Position numbers and translations under genes: made by a program. This document shows, one piece after another, positions 13,501 to 26,405 of a DNA stretch of 64,000 bases. Positions within the stretch are counted from its first letter, which is position 1. Each line of letters starts with the position of its first letter. The notes beneath the pieces were generated by a model. It was not told where the DNA came from. It ran no database searches and saw only the letters and a program-made list of their open reading frames with translations. The stretch lies in NCBI RefSeq assembly GCF_030445035.2, contig NW_026688628.1:2728001-2792000 (forward strand), in the 5' to 3' direction. The stretch is from Dasypus novemcinctus (lineage: Eukaryota; Chordata; Mammalia; Cingulata; Dasypodidae).

Positions 13501-15955
13501 CTGCTTATGTTGTCTCTCATAGGTTATTATATGTTCTGTTCTCATTTTCATTTGTTTCAAAGTAGTTACTGATTTCTTTTACAATGTCTTCCTTGATGCC
13601 CTAATTGTCAAAAAGTGTGTTGTTTAACACCCATGTTTTTGTGCCTATTCTGGTTATTTGCCCCTTGTTATTTTCCAGCTTCATTCTATTGTGGTCTGAG
13701 AAACTTCTTTGTATAATTTTAATCTTTCTGAAATCATTAACACTAGTTCTGTGACCTTGCATATGGTCTATACTGGAAAAATGTCCATGTGCTCTTGAGA
13801 AGAATGTATATACTGCCATATTTGGGAGTAATGTTCTGTGTTTGTCTTTAGGTGTATGTGGCAGTTTGATATTATTGATGAATTCCAAAAAGAAATAATG
13901 GATTATGTTTGTAAACTGATCTTTTTCTCTGGACATATTAGATTATATTGGATTCAGAGGTTTGCTTGATTAAGTTGTCATGTAAATCTCTTGTGCCAGT
14001 AGGGCATTGAGTCCTCACCCTTTGGGATGTGGAGACTCACAGATAAAAGACATGGCAAAGGACAGAGTTGGGGGCTTTTAATCTTGGAGTTTTGATGTTG
14101 GAGTTTGATGCTGAAGTCTTAAGCTGGAGACTCAGGGAGAGAGACAAAGCCATTCACCTGAGAGTTTGCAGCTGACCTTGTGGAGAAAACAGAGGAACTG
14201 AACCCCAGAGGAACCCAGGAAGCCTGAACCCTTGCAAACATTGGCAGCATCTTGCTCCAACATGTGAAAATAGACTTTGATGAGGGAAGTAACTTATGTT
14301 TTATGGCCTGGTATCTATAAGCTCCTACCCCAAATAAGTACCCTTTATAAAAACCAACATATTTATTTTATTTTTCAATGTCTGTTTCTTTATTGATGCT
14401 CTGTTGAGATGTTCTGTCTAATGTTATAATGGTGTACTAAATAGTGTGCTATAATTGTAGAGACATCTGTTTCTCCACTTAGTTTGTCCAGTGTTTGCCT
14501 CATGTATTTGGGACACCCTGGTTAAATACATAAATTTTATAATTGTTCTTTCTTCTTGATAGAATACCCCTTTTATTAATATATAGTGTCCTTCTTTGTT
14601 TCCTACAATAGTTTTGCTTTTAAAGCCTGTTTTATCTTATATTGTATAGCTACTCTAACCCTTTTATGTTAATTAGTTAAATCATTTTCCAACCATTCAC
14701 TTGTAACTTCCTTGTGTCTCTGGATTTAAGGTGAGTTTCTTGTAGACTGTATATTTGCATAATATTTCTTTATCCATTCTACCAATCTGCCTCTTTTGCT
14801 TGGAGAATTTAATCTGTTGACATTCAATGTTATTACTATCAGGGAAGTTGTTACATTAGCCATTCTTTCTTTAAGTTTATGTTTCATATTTTGTTTCTAT
14901 TTCTGTTTATCTTTTTTGTTAATTCTTATTAATATTTTTTTACACTCTCCCCCAACCCTCTTTCTCCTATTTATTCCTTTTAACTTGCAGAATTCCCTTT
15001 ATTATTTCTTGAAGGGCAGGTTTCTTGCTAACAAACTCTCTTAAATTCTGTTTATCTCTGCATATATTGAACTCTTTCTCATTTTTCAATGCCAGTTTTG
15101 CTGAACAGGATTCATGGTTGGCAGGTTTTTTTCTTTTATCAACTTAACTATGTCATAAGACTGCCTTTTCACATCTATATCAGATGAGAAATCAGCACTT
15201 AACCTTATCAGGTTTCCCTTGTATGTGATGGGTCTCTTTTCTCTTGCTCCCTTCAGAATTGTCTTTGTGTCTTGAGTGTCTGACAATTTTATAAGTATTT
15301 GTCTTGTGATAGGTGTTTTTGGATTTATACTGTTTGAGTATGCTGTGCTTCCTGGACCTGTACATCCATGTCTCTCTAAAGAGTTAGGAAATTTTCAGTC
15401 ATTCTTTCTTCCCAAACTCCTTCTGGCTCCTTTTCCTTCTCTTCTCCCTCTGGGATGCTTATAATGCATATGGTTGTGTGTTTCATGTTATCATTCAAAC
15501 CCAAGTCGCTGCTGAATTTTTTATAATTTTTTATCTATCTTTTATACTATCTGCACAATTTCAGATCTTTGACATCACTAATTCTTTCCCTGTCAAGTCT
15601 GCTATCATGTGCTTCCAGAATATTTTTAATTTCTTGCATTGTGCCATTCATCACCATCACCTCTGTTATCTGTTTGTTTACAATTAATTCTGCATGTTCA
15701 CCCAATTTCTTAATATCCTTTATCTCTTCCTTCACGTCATTAAGTTGATTCATTTGTTTATTTGGACATCCTTTATTAGTTTTCCATATTCTGTATCTCC
15801 TCCTGTTTAGACTGTACCATGTCTTCCTGTTTCTTAATATGGCCTGTAATTTTTTGCTGGTTTCTAGGTATCTGTTTATCTTGGATTTTTTCTGTGGTTA
15901 GCTTCTGTTTCTACTCTAGGCTTTTATTTTGTTTTGTTTTGTGTTAAGGTTCATC
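10580..15955 (-). mobile_element. Nearly complete L1, reverse orientation, defective
   Basis: Reading the minus strand, the element runs from ORF1 through ORF2 to the 3' UTR. ORF1 remnants are a coiled-coil segment (15,753-15,547) and the C-terminal domain with AREKRPITYKGNLIRLSADFS (15,286-15,086). ORF2 remnants include KSPGLDGFTG (13,138-12,947), [20 protein letters not shown] (12,912-12,718) and an intact FADD reverse transcriptase box near 12,297-12,320. The 3' UTR covers about 11,845-10,690, and a short older L1 tail lies at 10,580-10,690. Stops and frameshifts break both frames, and an LTR sits within ORF2. It is therefore dead, although some catalytic motifs survive. Confidence 0.85.
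13857..14370 (+). mobile_element. LTR inserted in reverse L1 ORF2, TGTGGCAG family
   Basis: It starts with TGTGGCAGTTTGATATTATT at 13,857 and carries the family landmarks: GATAAAAGACATGGCAAAGG, the GATGTTGGAG motif, and GGGAAGTAACTTATGTTTTATGG near 14,285-14,310. The last ~40 bases, including the CA end, are not recognisable, so no target duplication can be shown. It interrupts the reverse L1 and is younger than it. Confidence 0.75.
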
Positions 15956-15994
15956 TTTGACACTTGGTTCCATTTATTTTATATCCCTTTTCTT

Positions 15995-17815
15995 TTCCTT
16001 TCTTTTTAAAAGTTTTTATTTAATTCCCATGTTTAAGATACATAGATCACAAACAATATTACATTAAAAATATAAGAGGTTCCCATATACCTGACACCCC
16101 ATCCCCTACTCCCACATCAACAACCTCTTCCACCACTGTGGTGAATACATTTTGGAACACAGCTGCACCACCTAGATTATAGTTTACATTGTAGTTTACA
16201 CTCTGCCCCAGTACACTCCATGGGTTTTGGCAGGATGTATAATGTCCAGCAACTGTCCCTGCAATATCATTTAGGACAACTCCAAGTCCCCAAAATGCCC
16301 CCACATCACATTGCTTCTTCCCTCTCCCTGCCCTCAGCAATTACCATGACCACTGTCTCCATATCAATGATAGTTTCTTCAATTGCTAGAGTCACAATAG
16401 TTCTATAGTAGAATGCCAGTAAGTCCACTCTATTCCATATTTTATTCCTCCATCCTGTGGACCTTGGAATGGTGATATCCAGTCTACCTCTAAATCAAGA
16501 GGGGACTTAGATTTCAGATGGTTGATGGATGTGATTCTCCTGCATGCAGTTGTAGGCACTCTTGGTTCCCTGTTGTGGTGGTTGACCATCTTCATCTCCC
16601 TGTTAGTGACCTGGGTAAGTCTAATAAACCAGAGAGTAGGAGTTGCAACTCTGCTGAGGCTCAGTACCCAGCTGGCACATGGCCAGTCCAGAGATTCAAG
16701 TCTTTTGAGGATACACCAACCCCAGTGTCACCCACAGGTTCAGTAAAAGTGACAGAAGAGGCATGTATAGAAAGGTCACATCTAAATTCAACTCCATCAC
16801 ACTCAGGAACACAAATTACAAAGTAGGGCCTGCTGAAAAGGCACAGAACTCCAGAGCCATCAGCCATGACCATAGAACCTGTGTGTCTCCATAGCCTTCA
16901 GGAGCAGCAGTACCTGGGATTGTATCTACTTTGACAGTCTCTTGGTTCCTGAGGCCCCTCTGATGACCTCCCAACTCTTTTTTCAAGACTCTTAGCCATA
17001 TAAACTCATTTGCCTTTACCATTATCCACCTATTATTCAAGGTCATTTTCTAGTTGCATCACCAGTTAGTGATTGGTAGTAATCCCTCTGTGCCAGGGAG
17101 GCTCATCCCCAGGAAACTTGTCCTATGCTGGGAAGAAGGCAATGCATTTACATGCTGAGTCTGGTTTAGAGAGTGGCTACGTATGAGCAACATGGAGACT
17201 CTCAGGAGGTAACCCTTAGGCACCCTGCAGCTCTAGACCTAGTAACAATTTCAGTCACACAGGCTCATAAGCATAGCCATCAGTATCAATGGCTCATCAT
17301 TGGACCACCCTTCCTTGCACTTGGGGGATTGCTGCTGTTACATTGGGGAATGTGACAGAGCTCCCCTGGCTAGGAACTCAGCACTCCCTCAGTTGTCATT
17401 TGTAAATGTAACTACTATGAAAATACCTAACATATACCCGAACATTTTTTATGTACCCTATATGCATACCCTGGAGAACTCCCTCCCAACCATGTGTTCC
17501 CATCAATAACACCCCACACCAGTATTCCTCCCCTGCCATAGTTGAATGCTCTGTGGTCCAAAACTCCTTCAAAAATGAAGCCTCATATATTGCCAAATTC
17601 AACTACTAGGAAAATGAAATAGTAGTGATAGGTTTAAAGATTAAAAATAGAATACACACTAATTTAGAAAAACTAAAATAAAGTAAAAAATTAATTGGGG
17701 TATTAAAAATTAAAAACATCATAAAACTTTGTTTTTGACATTTTACCTGTCATCACTGTAATAGATGTTGCCCTGCATGTATAGTGGCAAGGCAATTTAT
17801 TTCATTCCTTCCTCA
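15995..17815 (-). mobile_element. L1 3' UTR, reverse orientation, about 1.8 kb
   Basis: It begins at T-rich sequence with the C/T block at 16,085-16,115 and extends further into the UTR than most copies, ending near 17,815. Nearly the whole length is the reverse complement of 23,050-24,930, so the two form a long inverted pair. It is non-coding, and several 60-100 residue open frames on both strands (for example 16,518-16,826) are products of its composition. Confidence 0.8.
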
Positions 17816-17834
17816 GTGTCTAAACCCTTTTTTA

Positions 17835-18820
17835 AAATTTTTAATTTGGTCTTCAAAAAAGTTTTAGATCACAGTAAAGTCAACTATACAATATAGGGAG
17901 CTCCCATATATCCAACATCAAATCCTTTTCACCCTTCCCCAGCAATGATCTTTTTACATGACCAATCTGATATGAAATATACAAACCAAATTGTCTCAGA
18001 GAGCTAGAGATTGGATAATAGGCTTACAGGAAATTGCAGGGGATGAGAGGAAGGTTGTGAGTTGACCCCTATATGGGTAAAATCTATGATAATATGGAGG
18101 TAAGTAGTCATACAGGAAAGGGATGACAGGGCATAGGGATACTATTGGGTGGGGCTTTGCAGGCTTGGGGGAACTGGGGTTGGGAGGATGGGTCAGATGG
18201 CCCAAGGAATTAGAAGGAGGGTTGGGGAAACAGATGAACATGGGAGATTGTCCCATATGGTTGAAACTATAATGATGAGAAAACTCTTTAGAAAATATAA
18301 TAAGGTGCTTAATGGGGGACATCAGGCACAGGAGCAGTCTTCTATGGAGTGTGTGAGTGCTATCCTTGTAAATCGGTGTTATACCATTTGGTGGGGACCC
18401 ATACAATGAGTGAAAAGTTATACCCCCATCCTGGGGAGGCCTGAAGTTCTCAAACATAAGGAATTGTGTCTCTCAAAAGAATTGGTGGCTCCCAATGGTG
18501 GAGGACAGCCTAATGTGTCAAGCCCTCAGTATTGTTGCAAATATCTGTGAATCTGGTTCCTTAAGCAGTGAAGTTTGGTTTTCACTGTGGGCAATGAGGA
18601 GAGAGGGAGGAGTAGAATCAATGGAAGCAGGGTAAATGGGGGGCAATGAAAGTGTTCCCCAAGGTTGTACAATGATGGATATAGGACATGCTAAATTTCA
18701 CCAAGACTACATAAATGTCTATAGGCTAAAAAGTAAAACCATAACATAAACCAAAATGGAACCATGTTTGGTAGCTATGATTCAATATCTGTACATCAGC
18801 TGCAGCAACTATAGCATGAA
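17835..18820. mobile_element. Short L1 insertion with 5' inversion
   Basis: The first ~125 bases (17,835-17,960) are the extreme 3' end of the L1 3' UTR on the minus strand. They are joined directly to about 850 bases (17,963-18,820) of the more upstream part of the same 3' region on the plus strand (compare 21,990-22,900). A 3' end in one orientation joined to an upstream segment in the other is the standard product of twin priming. No clear target duplication was found. Two separate insertions remain possible. Confidence 0.5.
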
Positions 18821-20254
18821 TATATATCTGTGTAGTTGTCCTATTTTCATTTGTCTCTTTGTCTCTCTGTCCCTATCCCTCCTGGATGAGGCACATCACT
18901 CTCCTTTTATGCAGGCCACCAAACCAGCTTCCTTGGAAAGCTTTTTGCCTTTCCTCCATGTTTTTATGAGGGTTGAGCCATGTCTTGTTACAATTTCCCA
19001 GAAGCACTAGCTTAGATTTCAGTCTCCATCTTGTTTTAATGAAAGGTTGTAAGCATAGTGGATGGATACCCAAATTTAAAAACATAAAAAAGTTTGTAAA
19101 TATAATGATGTCTAATGAAACACACACCATATATTTCTTTGAATACCCTCTAGAAAGTATATAGTAGTGAAAATTTTTTCATTTAATGTTACCACAAAAC
19201 TTGAAACACAACCTGAAATTTTATTACAAAACTAATGGAGAAAATTGGTTATGCCATGTGAATTCTATCTTTGCAGTGTAATTAAATCTGAATGTGTTAA
19301 AACTTGAATTTGCCTTGTCCTCCATTCTTTTGGGTGCTTTGTTTGATGACTTACCATAATAGATCATGATCAATATTTATTTTAGTATGAAATTTATTGT
19401 TAAAATGTTCTTTCTGTATCTGTTCTGGAAGTCACAAACTTTTCATTTCAAGCTATCAAGTTATACTAGCTTTTGGTTTTGAAATGGAATTGGAGATAAG
19501 GGAGAAAGTATCACTAAGAAAACAGTAGCTTATGCATTAGCGGCTTCAGTTCAAAGTAGGAGAGAATCCTGGAAATTGTGATTTAGACATTGAAAGCATA
19601 ACACAGAGTGATGGAGAGGAGTATTTGCCACTTATCCTTTTCTAGTTATTTTTGAACAACACTATATGTGTATTTTCTCTTATAAACATTTCTTAAATGA
19701 AGTCATTCATTTAAAAAAAGATTATAAGAAAGGAGTGAGAGGAATGAATAGATGAGATGATTAAAAAATAAAGGTGAGAAGTTAAAATTAACCAGAATAT
19801 ATCAGAATGTAAAGTGTATTGAGAAAGATTAAATGGCACTCCATTATGAAGACATTACTATTCCAAATTTGTGTAAATCTAATAACATATCAAATTACTT
19901 GCAACAGAATTTAATGAAAATAAATGCTAAAATAAATAATTATGATTTAAAAATTAATCAGTAATTCATAAGAGAAATGATATAAAAATTTAAAAAGCAT
20001 AACAAAATCGAACTATTGACATATATAGAATATCAGATATAACAATGCCAGATTTCACATTAGCTTTAAATGCACAGAGAACTTACAGAAAAATGAGCAT
20101 GGGCTAAACTAATTTTTGTTAACACTAGGCAATGTTGAACTCTAGGGAATATTTGTCAATTTTGGAGGTAATTTTCATTGTCATGATTGGGGTGGGGTAT
20201 GCTACTCATGTCTTTGCATAGTTGCAAAAGATGCTGCTACCAATCATTTCCTGT
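18821..20254. other. Intergenic DNA, no gene seen
   Basis: AT-rich sequence without convincing open frames. The frames at 18,873-19,164 on either strand have no domain features. No repeat was identified. Confidence 0.5.
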
Positions 20255-20640
20255 CTCCTAATACAAATACCATGCAATTTGTTGGTTTAAACTACTGGAA
20301 TGCATTGACTCACAGTTTTGAGGTTAGAGGATGTCCAAAATCAAGGTATCCTCCAAACAATGCTTTCTTGCAGAAGCCTGTGGTGTTCTGGAGCTGGATT
20401 ATGAAAATCCTTGCTCCTTGTTTTTCTGCCACATGGCACAGCATGTGTAGGTCTCCCCTGCCTTCTCTAGGTTCCATTGATTTCCAGCTATTGCCAGCTT
20501 CCTATGGCTATGTCTTGGAATTTCCTTCATTCATTAAAGAATCTAGTAATAAGATTAAGAATCTTCCTCATTCTGTTGGACTACACTTTAACTGAAGTAA
20601 TCTCACCAAATTTTCCTCCACAGGAATCAAATAAGTTAAT
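20255..20640 (-). mobile_element. Probable old interspersed repeat, family not assigned
   Basis: The segment from about 20,255 (CATGCAATTTGTTGGTTTAAAC) through GACTCACAGTTTTGAGG to TAATAAGATTAAG near 20,550 has the layout of a widespread mammalian interspersed repeat. I recognise the phrase pattern but cannot name the family. Orientation is uncertain. Confidence 0.35.
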
Positions 20641-20760
20641 GAAATGTTTTTCTGTGGTACAAAGTTTTAAGCCACTATATCTTACAATATCCAGAACTGT
20701 CCCCCACGACAAAGAATGATCTGTTCTAAAATGGCCATAGGGCCTTGGTTGAGAAGGTTT
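20640..20760. mobile_element. Possible hAT-Charlie (MER20-like) DNA transposon end
   Basis: ACAAAGAATGATCTGTTCTAAAATGG followed by TTGGTTGAGAAGG at 20,710-20,758 resembles the terminal portion of small non-autonomous hAT elements of the MER20 type. Only about 100 bases are present and the other end was not seen. Confidence 0.35.
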
Positions 20761-20839
20761 GTATTCAACTTTATACTTCCCTATAAATTATCATAGAACT
20801 TATATTGTATCTTCTATGGTCACAATGGAGTTAAGTTTT

Positions 20840-21385
20840 TGTATTAATCAGCCAAAGAGGTGCTTATGCAAAATTCCAGAAATCTGTCAGTTTTTATAAC
20901 GGATATTTATCTGGGGTATGAGCTTAAAATTACCAGTCCACGATGGGGGGAAGGCATATAAATCATAAGTTACTTCCCTCACTAAAGTATTTTGTGATGT
21001 GTTGGAGCAAGATGGTTGCTGATGTCTGTCAGGGTTCAGGCTCCCTGGGTTCCTTTCTTTTCAGGGCTTGCTTCTCCCCATGCTCAGTTTTCCTCTTTTC
21101 CTGAGTCTTGCTTCTCTTTCCTCACAACCAAGCTCCTCTGTGTGCTTACATCCCAGGGCTCCAGCTCAAGATACCAGCATCAAACTCCAAGAGCAAAAAC
21201 TCTCTCTTCATTTGCAATGTTTTTTATCTATGAGTCCCCACACACCAAGGGGTGGAATCAATGCCCTACTGACATGATCCAATCAGAGCTCTAATCATAA
21301 TTTAATTATGCCCAGGTACAGACCAGTTTACAAATATAATCCAATATTTCTTTGTGGAATACATCAATAATATCAAACTGCTAGA
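20840..21385 (-). mobile_element. LTR, TGTGGCAG...CTAATACA family, reverse orientation
   Basis: It begins TGTATTAATCAGCCAAAGAGG (complement of the LTR 3' end) and ends ATCAAACTGCTAGA at 21,385 (complement of the LTR 5' end). It aligns over most of its 546 bases with the copies at 35,334 and 62,871. The flanking 5-mers (GTTTT and AATTT) do not match well, so the target duplication has decayed or the ends are slightly misplaced. It is probably a solo LTR. Confidence 0.7.
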
Positions 21386-21589
21386 AATTTTAAAAGGATA
21401 AGGAGAAAAGCCTTAGATGTTTATGCATTTGCATTGTAATAGCTAATATGTCCAAAAACAAACTGGAATCAAAATTAGAAGAAATTTTAAACTAATACTT
21501 ATAGCATATCAAAAATGCCAGGATGCAACAAAAGTCTTGCTCTGAGAAAATTATATAGACCCAAATGTTATATAACAGAAAAGAAGAAA

Positions 21590-24500
21590 ACCTAAAAAAC
21601 AGTGGTGTAAATTTTCCTGGTGGAAATGCAGAAGGACCCAGCCATTCTGGAGGACAGTTTGGCAGTTTCTCAAAAAACTAACTATAGATTTGCCATATGA
21701 CACAGCAGTTCCACTGCTGGGTATATACCCAGTAGATCTGAAAACAAGGACACAAACAGATACATGCACACCAATGTTCATAGCAGCATTATTCACTATT
21801 GCCAAAAGTTAGAATCAACCCAAATGCTCATGAACAGATGAATGGATAAATAAAATGTAGTATATGCATACAATGGAATACTACTCAGCTATAAGAAGGA
21901 ATACATTACCAACCCATGTGATAACATGGATGAATCTTGAGAACATCATGTTGAATGAAGCAAGCCAGGCCTTTAAGGACAAATATTATATGATGTCTCT
22001 GATGTGAAATAAGTAAACCAAGCTGTCTCACAGAGCTAGAGACTGGATGGTAGGCTTAAAGCAAGTTGCGGGGAGAGGAAGTTTGCAAGCTGACACCTAC
22101 GTGGGTGAAATCTCTGATAAGCTGGAGGTAAGTATTTGTACAGGGAAGGGATAAAATGGGGGCATAGAGATACCTTTGGGTGGAACTTTGAGGGCTTGAG
22201 GGGGACTAGGTATGGGAGAATGGGTCAGGTGGCCCAAGAAATTGGGGGGAGGGTGGGGAACATTTGGGCATAGGAGATTGCCAGGTATGTGTTTGAAACT
22301 ATAATAAGGAAGTTTACCTGTTTAAGGGGATTAAGGGTGGATATCTGACACAGGGCAGAGTTCTAGGGTGTGTGTGAGTGCTCATTTTGTCATAGTGTGT
22401 TATATCATTGGGTGGGGCCCCATAAAATGAATGTGAAAGTAAACCCACATCCTGGGGAGGACTGATGTTCTCAGACAGAGGGAATTGTGTCTCTTGAGAG
22501 AATTGGTGGCTTCTAATGGGTTAGGGCAGTCGAGTATGTCAAGCCCTCGACATTGTTGCATGTATCTGTGAACATGGTCCTTCATGTAATGAAGATTGAT
22601 TGTCACTGTGGATGCTGTGGGGAGGAGGAGAGAGGTATTGAATAGATGGAATCAGGCTAACTGTGGGGCAATGGAAGTGTTCCACAGGATCATGCAGTGA
22701 TGGATATAGGACATGTTAAATTACACCAAAAATGTATAAAAGTCTATAGGCTAAAATGTAAACCATAATGTAAAACATAAGATAACTAAAAATTTAGAAA
22801 ATTGTATAGTCTAAAATATAAACCATAATGTAAACCAAAATGGATCCTTGGTTGAAAGCTATGTTTCAGTATCTGTACATCAGCTGCAGCAAATAAAATA
22901 TGAACATGTAAAAATATCATTGCTGGGGAAGGAACAAAGTGTTTGATCTTGGATATGTGGGAGTACCTTATATTATATATGTGAATTACTATGATCTAAA
23001 ACTTTTTTGAAGACAAAACTAATAATTAGGAAAAAAAACAAAAGGATGTAGACCCTAGGGAAGAAATGAAAGAAATTGCCTTGTCACTGTACATACAGGG
23101 CAACATCTATTGCAGTGATAAAGAGAAAATGTCAAAAACAAAGCTTTTTCATTTTTTCATTTTTGATACCCCAATTTATTTTTACTTTATTTAATTTTTC
23201 TAAATTAGTATGTATTCTATATCTAACCTTTAAACCCATCACTATATTCCATTTTACTATTAATGAAACCTAGCTATTTATTAGGCTTCATTTTTTAAGA
23301 AGTTTTGGACCACAGAGAGGTTCAACCATGGCAGGGGAGGAACGCTGGTGTGGGGTATTATTGATGGGGGGCACATGGTTGGGAGAGAGTTCTCCAGGGC
23401 ATGTATACAGGATACAAATGTTTGGATATTTTCATAGTGGTTACAGTTAAAAACAACAACTGAGGGAATGCTGAGTTCTGGCCAGGGGAGCTCTATCACA
23501 TTACCCAATGGAACAGCAACAATTCCCCAAGTGCAATGGCTAAGACCAATAAAGAAGGATGGTACAACAATGAGCCCTTGATACTAATGACTGCTTGTGA
23601 GCCTGTGCACCTGAAATAAGAACTAGGCCTAGAGCTGCAGGGTGCCTAAGAGTTACCTCCTGAGAGCCTAATGTTGCTCAAATGTGACCGCTCTCTAAAC
23701 CAAATTCAACATGTAAATGCATTGCCTCCCCCCAGTGTGGGACAGGACTCCCAGGGATGAGCCTCCCTGGCACTGAGGGATTACTACCAATCACCTGCTG
23801 ATGATGTAACTAGAAAAAGGGTCAACTCAGACCCAGCAGAATATCTCAGCCTGCTTGTAAAATCAGGTGTTAAAAACTGCTTTTTTGACCTTGAATAAAA
23901 GGGGGAAATTGAAAGGACAAATGAGTTTATATGGCTATGAGTCTCCCAAAAAGAATCGGGAGGTCATCAGAGGAGTCAGGCTTACTCATGTCTCAGCAGG
24001 GACCCAGAGACAGCCAAAGTAGATACAACTGCAGGTTCTGGTTCTCCTGAGGGCTACAAAGACCCACAAGTTCTGTGATCATGGCAGATGGCTCTGGAGT
24101 TCAGGGTCATGTCGTTGGCACTCTTTGGAGTTTGGGTTCCTGAGTGTGATGGAGTTGGACTCAGATGTGACCTTTCTACACATGCCTCTTCTGTTACTTT
24201 TACTGGACCTGTGGTTGGTGCTGGGGTTGGTGTATACTCAGGAGACCTGAATCTCTGGACTGTCTGTGACAGCCAGGCCCTGAGGCTCAGCAGACTCACA
24301 ACTCCAACCCTCTGGTTTATTGAATTTACCCTGGCCAGCTAACAGGGAGGTTTAAAAGTTCAACCACCACACCAGGGAACCAAGAGTGCCTACAACTCCA
24401 AGTAGGAGAATTGCATCCATCATCCATGTGGAATCTAAGCCTTTTCTTGATATAGAGGTGGAGTGGACATGATCATCCCAGGGTCCACAGGATGGAGGAA

Positions 24501-24930
24501 CAGAGTATGGATTAGAGTGAACTTACTGATATTCTACTGTGGAACTATTGTGATTAGTAATGGAAGAAATTGTAGCATTGATGTGGAGAAAGTGGCCATG
24601 GTAGCTGCTGAGGGTAGGGAGAGAGAAGAAGAGATATGATGTGGGGGCATTTTCAGGACTTGGAGTTTTTCTGGATGGTACTGCAGGGACAGATGCTGGA
24701 CATTGTATGTCTTGCCATGGCCCATTGGCTGGACTGGGGGAGAGGGTAAACTACAATGTAAACCATTATCCATGTGGTGCAGCAGTGCTCCAAAATGTAT
24801 TCACCAAATGCAATGAATGTGACATGATGATGAAAGAGGTTGTTGATGTGGGAGGAGTGGGGTTAGGGGGTTGGGGACCTCTTATATATTTTTTTAATGC
24901 AACATTTTTAAAAAATAGAGAAAAAAATTT
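21590..24930 (+). mobile_element. L1 3' region, about 3.3 kb, plus orientation
   Basis: The first part (21,590-23,010) carries typical L1 sequence downstream of ORF2: CAGTTCCACTGCTGGGTATA (21,706), GGAATACTACTCAGC (21,873) and ATGGATGAATCTTGAGAAC. It is followed without a tail by the C/T-rich 3' UTR on its sense strand (23,050-24,915), which ends in an A-rich tract near 24,910-24,940. The order matches the L1 at 51.4-52.6 kb. I therefore read one long L1 3' end, although two adjoining insertions cannot be excluded. It is non-coding. Confidence 0.7.
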
Positions 24931-25690
24931 TCCCTACACATAGCTCTTCCATCCATTCTATTTGAGCTAATAGTTAGTATAATATTTGATAGATATATGC
25001 CCAAGTGACTTAAATATTTGGTCAGTGCATGTGCCAGTTGGGCCCTGAATCTCAGCAGAGTTGCATCACCTACTCTTCAGTTTGGGGACTCACCCAAGAC
25101 AACTAACAAGGTGCTGATGATGGATGATGCCCAAGGAACAAAGAGTGTCTGCAACTGCAAGCAAGAGAATTCCATCCATCTGCCCCAGGGGATCTAAGCC
25201 CCTCCTCAATTAAAGGCAGAGTGGTCATTACCATCCCCCAATCTTCAAGATTGGGAATGAACAATGGTCTATATTAGATTAACATTATTCTACTTTAGAG
25301 TTATTATTATTCTAGCAATGGAAGAACTCTTATCATTGTAATAAAGGCAGTGGCCACCCAAGGTTCTGAGGGATGGGGCAGGGAAGAATAGGTGTAATAC
25401 GGGGGTACTTTAGGGACATTGGAATTGTCTTTCATGACATTGCAGTGATGGATATAGGCCAGCATTATGTATTTTGTCATAACTTACAAACTTGTGCAGT
25501 GCAGAGTATAAACTATAATGCAAGCTATATTCCATAGTTAGTGTCAAAGCTTCAATATGTTTTCATCAATTATAACAAGTGTACCACATTAATTAAGGAT
25601 TTTGTTAATGTGGGAAAGTGTAGTGGGGGAGGGAGTGGAGCATATGGGAATCCCCTATATTTTTTATGTCACATTATGTAATCTAAGTTT
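24931..25690 (+). mobile_element. Second, 5'-truncated L1 3' UTR copy
   Basis: Starting at TTCCCTACACATAGCTC, the last ~750 bases of the same L1 3' UTR are repeated directly after the previous copy. It ends with TTATGTAATCTAAGTTTCT and an A-rich (AAC)n tail at 25,694-25,713. It is more diverged in the proximal part than its neighbour, so it belongs to a different L1 subfamily. Confidence 0.75.
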
Positions 25691-25717
25691 CTTTAAAAAC
25701 AACAACAACAACAAACT

Positions 25718-26405
25718 GCCCAGCAGATCACCACACTCACTGTGCATCCTGGAGATGTGATGTGTCTTTCTCAAAGTCCTGACATGAGGACTTTTCATTT
25801 ATGGTGCTTGTCATGCCTCTTCCAAGCTGTGGAATATTCTCAATGGAATGTGTAAACAGTCTTTCCCATAACATGTGTTGGATATTAGTGCTGTTAGTTT
25901 TTTCCCAAATGGATATGCCTGTGCTACTGACTCTGATGATGAAATTTGCAGGTTTTTTAACCTTCACGAAGGCCAAGAGTTATCGCTGTCATCTCATGAC
26001 AATATTATCTGTGGAATCACTCCTGCAGTCTTCTCAAAAACTGGGTGCCTGCTGTTAGCTGGTTATGATGACTTTAATTGTAATGTACAGGACACCCTAA
26101 AAGGACATTGTGCACTTGTCCTCCTTGCTGGTCATGACAACTGTGTCTGTTGTTTAGATGGACCTGGTGATGGCATGGCTGTGGCAACAGGTTCTGGGGG
26201 TATTTTTCTTAGAATCTGGAATTAATAGTGTCATGCATATATTGTTCTCCACTATTATCTAGAGAAAAAAGTGCTACAGTCTATAGCTGTGAAAAAATAT
26301 TTCTACATTACATTTGCAGGTGAATATTTTTCTATTAAGATTATTATATAAAAAAAAAAGAAGCATTCAATAAACTACAAAAAAAGAAGGTTGGAAAAAA
26401 AAGAT
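25718..26405 (+). pseudogene. GNB4: GNB4 processed pseudogene, C-terminal half
   Basis: Translation follows the second half of a heterotrimeric G-protein beta subunit, the seven-bladed WD40 protein that binds G-gamma and signals from receptors. Recognisable pieces are [56 protein letters not shown] and the terminal FLRIWN followed by a stop at 26,222. The combination [17 protein letters not shown] and FLRIWN fits GNB4 better than GNB1-3. Exons are fused, and the copy ends with AATAAA-type and A-rich sequence near 26,368-26,403. It is 5'-truncated, and the frame changes near 25,870. The WD-dipeptide Trp in NVWD is Gln. It sits just after an L1 tail. Confidence 0.9.

Noticed and set aside
18149-18457. 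Pro/His-rich 153-residue frame on the minus strand
   Set aside because: It lies within the L1 3' region. The copy at 22.1-22.4 kb does not keep the frame.
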